From: Phragmites australis
Taxonomy: Eukaryota; Streptophyta; Magnoliopsida; Poales; Poaceae
Direction of reading: 5' to 3'
Length of the DNA: 64,000 nt
Assembly: GCF_958298935.1 (NCBI RefSeq)
Contig: NC_084923.1
Span: 28,426,501-28,490,500 of the forward strand
Position 1 is the stretch's first letter, and every line of letters starts with the position of its first letter. Position numbers and translations under genes: made by a program. Positions 60,333 to 64,000 of the stretch are shown here, piece after piece. Under the pieces are notes generated by a model. The model was not told where the DNA came from and ran no database searches. It saw only the letters and a program-made list of their open reading frames with translations.

Positions 60333-61261
60333 TGTTAGGGCCATCCTCTCTATAGAGGTGGTTGTCATGTGTGATTTGGATTTAGCAAGAATGAATTAAG
60401 AGCCTTCCCTCTCTTCCCTAAAAGTCTCCTTCCTCTCCTGTCTCAAGTGATGTATCTCTAGTCCCGAATATATTTCTTGTACCAATGATGGACCATAACA
60501 CTATCCTTCTCAAAACAAATAACACAGTGCCATTAACGGGCATCAGCATTTGCAGCAGCTGGTTGGGCTCCTTGCGGTATGTAACGGGCATCAGCATTTT
60601 TCCAGGTGACCACGACCCCCTATTTATAAGGCAGTATGTAACTTAGTGTACAAGTTATTATGATGTACAAATATCTAGGACCTGGTCGAATTACTAGGCC
60701 TTATCCTGGATAACTATCTTTTATCCTACATAGAAGATAAATATCTACCGTGATAACTATGTTAACTATGTTGGTGCTTGCCCCCTGAGGGGTGAGCCGG
60801 CTGCCAATTACAGCCCGGGGGGCTCTATCAAGGTTGTCAGAACGACTTGCATCGTGTTGGGGTGTTAGAATAAGCACCACTTGCACCGGCATTTATCACT
60901 CGTCACCATGCGTTAGGTCGGCGGTAGAGGGGGTGTCCTTTCTTCCCCGATATTATCTTCAGAGGCCGATCATGCCTTTAGGATTTGGAAGGCCGCATGG
61001 GCACCGGAGGGGCAGCCCGAAGGGGTCTGTAACCCCCGGGGATAAGGCCTCCTATTGAGTTCAGAGGCCGAAGGCTCCGGGGGTACTTGCTGTAGCTCCA
61101 ATTCTTCGGAAGGCCACGTATGAGTTAGAGAGATGGTCTGAAGGGACCTGCAGCCTTTGGGGATGGGGCCTCCTGTCAAGTCTGGAGGCTGAAGGCTTTG
61201 GAGGGACCTTTGATAGCGACCGCCAACTATTATCCTCAGGCTGGTCTATTTTCCCCCAACA
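60333..61261 (-). repeat. Tat3 3' LTR
   Basis: On the minus strand it begins TGTTGGGGGAAAATAG after the purine tract complementary to 61262-61277 (GAATGAGGGGGTAT). CTTATAAATAGGGGG (about 60617-60632) is a TATA box. The far end is uncertain: TGTTAGGG at 60333 is the best candidate, TGTTGGTGC at 60769 another (which would leave the TATA outside). Confidence 0.55.
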
Positions 61262-61277
61262 ATACCCCCTCATTCTC

Positions 61278-62020
61278 TAGCCTCGATGTTTGGAGGGGTG
61301 AGAGGATGTAGAAGAAAACCCACTCCAGCCTGGGTTTGCAACAAGAATGCCCGAAGGCCATTCCCTGTCTCTGAGGAGTTTTTCGGCGAGAACTACGGGC
61401 GTTGATGGTGAAGCTCAATGCTGATGGTGCATTGGTGATGGTGGCACACCCTGGGGTTATACTAAGGTCGGAGGTGCAGTTGACGTCGAAGTCAGAGTGG
61501 AAGACCGAAGACGTCCAGCAAAAGAGGTACATTCTGGAGCTTATTGGAGTTGGCGTATACGGTATTGGGACTTGTGGCCGAAGAGGCGTCGGTGGAGGTG
61601 ATGCACTCCGGGGTCCATGCCGAGGCCAATTTAGATTCTATGGGCTATTTTGGTGATGGGTCTTCCTGCCATTTGAGTTTGTCAGTGTAGGGGATCACGC
61701 GTGTGAGATCAGGGAATCCCCACGTTTGCCCATTTGAGGACGGTAGGATGGGATGTGTCACTGGTGCGTTTCTAACTGGATACTGCGTGGGTTCGTCTAG
61801 GGTCTTGTGCCCATGCCCCTGGCAGGCGCCGAAAGGGGTTTAGGTCATTAATGTGATGGGATATTCGTGCGAAAAAACAAGGTGTTGCCGTGGGATGTTG
61901 CCATGTGTCGATAGGATGACCGGGATATGGCCACTGGCCTCCAGAGATTAATAAGGGACGCCACGAGTGACGCCGAGTTGGTTTGGTTTCTCTTCCTGGG
62001 CGGACGTGGCCGCTCAGCCC
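61278..62020. other. Tat3 spacer
   Basis: GC-rich, no long conserved frame; a short open stretch at 61402-61656 has no recognisable domain. It separates LTR and antisense ORF, like 12740-13076 in Tat1 but about twice as long. Confidence 0.5.
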
Positions 62021-62022
62021 GG

Positions 62023-62030
62023 GTATAAAG
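62023..62030 (+). promoter_or_regulatory. TATA box for the Tat3 antisense ORF
   Basis: GTATAAAG lies 63-70 bp upstream of the ATG at 62093, inside a GC-rich region (CCCGGGTATAAAGCAGGAG). Spacing fits a short leader. Confidence 0.5.
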
Positions 62031-62092
62031 CAGGAGTCATCTGGCTGGATCTATCAGTACCCTACGAGCGAATACTTAACTTGTCTTTGAAT

Positions 62093-62712
62093 ATGGCATC
62101 GTCTTCCTCCTCATCCTCTTTGGAAAAATAGATGATCTCGACTGCTTCTACTGGGGCTGGGCTATTTCGGCCATCGATGGTGGCACCGGTGGCCGTCCAG
62201 CTTTCGTCCCTGCGGGGCGAACAGCTGCCTGTTGCCCCTGCCCAACTCTCGGTTCGGGAGACCATGCCTGTCGAGATCATCGATATTTCCGACGATGATA
62301 TGGGGATCGACTGGGATCTCTTGTGGAGGGACAGTGACGAGGAGGAGCGAACTTCGGTGGCTAGGGCTAGGAAGAAGCAGGAGGAGGACCCAACGGTGGC
62401 TCCTTTGGTTTCTTCCTCGTCTTCTAACAGCTCGGGGGTCGACTACTGCATCAGCTTCCACAGCGGCAGGCCACAGATGAGGTGTATACGCCGCCCCATG
62501 TGTCGCTCCTGCCGGGATCCGTAGGAGGCGAAGGTGGCTTCGGGGGTGCTTCGCGGATAGCCTTGTTCTGCCGTTCGACTATGGCCCTGCCGCAGGTCAT
62601 AGTTGTCTTTTGCCACCTTGCACTCTTTTTCCCTCTAGTTTGCTCTCTTGGGGTTCGCCCCCCTGCAACGGTCTTTGTATTGTTTGCTTCTTTGTGCCGA
62701 GCCTTTGTATAG
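62093..62712 (+). pseudogene. Tat3 antisense ORF
   Basis: It runs opposite to the element. The ATG at 62093 gives MASSSSSSSLEK and a TAG at 62129; the same frame reopens at once and continues to 62524. The middle is acidic (PVEIIDISDDDMGIDWDLLW), then Ser-rich. From about 62482 a different frame reads a hydrophobic end (VIVVFCHLALFFPLVCSLGV) to 62712. No enzyme motif is visible; function unknown. Decayed by the TAG and a frame change, unless the two parts are spliced. Confidence 0.5.
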
Positions 62713-62979
62713 ATCATCACCGGTTTCGTTCCTTCCGGGGGATAGGTGGCCTCGAGAATCTGGCAATGGTAGATACGCAGAATAACTAAGGAGGTCCAGG
62801 TGAAGCGGTGGTGACCTCATTGTTTCTGGTCATCGCGTGCTCCTCGGGCTCGGTGTTGGTAGGGCATTCTTTCAAATTAGTTCCAGATTTTTGACCTAGC
62901 GAAGCCCATCTAGAACCTTGGGAGACAAGGTCCGGAGGTGGTTTTCGACCCTTTTAGCCACCCGGCCCTTTGCCGTAGC

Positions 62980-63890
62980 GCAGCTCGACCCTTCGACGTG
63001 GCCCAGCTCGGCCCTTGCCGTGGCCTGGCTCCGAAGGTAATCGCCAGGAGACTGGCGATGGCATGTCGGAAATAAATCTGAAGGCCAGACGGAAGAGATG
63101 GTTCTCAACCCCCTCGGCCCTTAGCTGTGGCCTGGCTCTGGAGGTAATCCGCCCGGAGCCTAGTGGCAGCGTGTTGGAGGCGACGACGAAGGCCAGTCGG
63201 GAGAGGTGCTCTTCGACCCCCTCAGCCCTTAGCTGCAACCCAACTCCCGAGGTAATCCGTCAGAGCGTTGCGACGGTGTGTTGGAGGTGACGGCAAAGGC
63301 CAGTCGGGAGAGGTGGTCCTCGACCCCCTCGGCCCTTAGCCGCGGTCCGGCTCCGAAGGTAATCCACCTAGAGCTTGGAGATTGTGAATGCTAGTCGAGA
63401 GAGGTGGTCCTCGACCCCCTCGGCCCTTAGCCGCGGCCCGGCTCTGGAGTTAATCCGCCCGGAGCCTGGTGACGTCGTGTCGGAGGCGAAGCCGACGGCC
63501 AAATGAGAGAGGTGGTTCTCGACACCCTCGGCCCTTAGCCACGGCCCGGCTCTGGAGGTAATTCGCCAGGAGCCTAGCGACGGCGTGTTGGAGACGAAGC
63601 CGAAGGCTAGACAGGAGAGGTGGTCCTCGACCTCCTCGGCCCTTAGCTACGGCCCAGCTTCGGAGGTAATCTGCTCGGAGCCTGGCGATGGTGTGTCAGA
63701 GGTGAAGCCGAAGACCAGTCGGGAGAGGTGGTCCTCGACCCCCTCGGCCCATAGCCGCGGCCCAACTCTGGAGGTAATCCGCCCGGAGCCTAGCGACGAC
63801 GTGTCGGAGGCGAAGCCAAAGGCTAGACAGGAGAGGTGGTCCTTGACCCTTGGCCCTTAGCTGCTGCCCGGCTCCTGCAACAATCAGTTG
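62980..63890. repeat. 108 bp tandem array in Tat3
   Basis: About eight copies of a GC-rich unit containing CTCGACCCCCTCGGCCCTTA and GGTAATCCGCCCGGAGCC. Unit starts fall at 63104, 63212, 63319, 63410, 63518, 63626, 63734 and 63842: spacing 108 except one of 107 and one of 91 (a 17 bp deletion). The first copy (about 62980) is degenerate. Because 108 is 36 codons, long repetitive frames appear on both strands; they are not genes. Confidence 0.9.
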
Positions 63891-64000
63891 GGGATACATA
63901 CTGTTACCATATGTGTCCGATTCATGCGGGCCTTACCTCTCCGGTCTGTTGGTTGTGCCTGTCGGGGGCTAGTGGGCTTTTCATCCCTCCGGCACGAAGG
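63891..64000. other. Tat3 sequence running off the window
   Basis: Nothing recognised in the last 110 bp. Confidence 0.3.

Larger units (their letters stand above)
60333..64000 (-). mobile_element. Tat-type Ty3/gypsy element, 3' part (Tat3)
   Basis: A minus-strand element whose 3' LTR is on the left. Moving upstream there is a spacer, an ORF on the opposite (plus) strand, and a 108 bp tandem array, all features described for the hypervariable 3' region of plant Tat elements. The pol region lies beyond the window. Confidence 0.6.

Noticed and set aside
62980..63890. CRISPR-like array
   Set aside because: Units are contiguous tandem copies without unique spacers, in a plant genome.
62954..63899. 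Repetitive proteins on both strands
   Set aside because: Artefacts of the 108 bp array, whose length is a multiple of three.
1..64000. tRNA, rRNA or snoRNA genes
   Set aside because: No A/B-box cloverleaf or rRNA-like stretch noticed; only primer-binding sites complementary to tRNA. A tRNAscan run would decide.

Overview
The window looks like plant nuclear DNA, most probably from a grass (Poaceae) and probably from a pericentromeric or otherwise repeat-rich region. The evidence is: nested LTR retrotransposons of the usual grass lineages (CRM-type and Tekay/Del-type chromoviruses, Tat-type Ty3/gypsy with an antisense ORF, Sirevirus-like and other Ty1/copia); an Ac-type hAT transposon; MITEs; and one spliced host gene with a GC-rich first exon and GT-AG introns. 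No bacterial-type operons, phages or CRISPR arrays are present. Species cannot be fixed from the sequence. Nearly every transposon reading frame is broken by stops, frameshifts or deletions.

Layout. (1) 1-16154 (+): a CRM-type chromovirus (CRM1, ending in its 3' LTR at 6207) abuts the 3' part of a Tat-type element (Tat1, 6208-13832). Tat1 is itself split by an hAT transposon (about 7097-11347). Tat1 lies inside the gag of a second, internally reduced CRM-type copy (CRM2, 13833-16154), which in turn interrupts a Ty1/copia element (F, 16155 to about 17985). (2) About 17985-39250: a minus-strand Tekay-like Ty3/gypsy element (A) is split by a 3.3 kb solo LTR (18738-22009) and by a plus-strand chromodomain-bearing Tekay-like element (C, 22999-38183). 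C contains a complete-length minus-strand CRM-type element (B, 27566-35020). (3) 39677-46236: a gag-only Sirevirus-like element (D) with two long LTRs. (4) 46262-47803: a MITE followed by the first three recognisable exons of the only host gene seen, a NEMP/DUF2215-family (PNET2-like) nuclear-envelope membrane protein. (5) 48656-56439: a minus-strand Ty1/copia element (E) with 125 bp LTRs, carrying a 2.9 kb solo LTR. (6) 56440-59650: a Tat-type RT/RNase H fragment (G) followed by the 5' part of a second B-family element (B2). (7) 60333-64000: the 3' end of a minus-strand Tat-type element (Tat3), with LTR, antisense ORF carrying its own TATA box, and a 108 bp tandem array, running off the window.

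How the parts relate. The CRM-type elements (CRM1, B, B2) all read their pol frame across the LTR start (TGATGAGGA...), which matches the known pol/LTR overlap of centromeric CRM elements. The two Tat-type elements independently show an antisense ORF near the 3' LTR with a TATA box facing away from the element. Several nested elements (B in C, C in A, E between the host gene and G) have flanks that do not rejoin into a continuous host, so deletions or ectopic recombination followed the insertions. I found no new multi-gene system. The most noteworthy signals are the antisense ORF plus promoter, the coding-periodic tandem array in Tat3, the pol/LTR overlap, the gag-only element and the interrupted host gene. 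Family names come from recognised motifs, not database searches.
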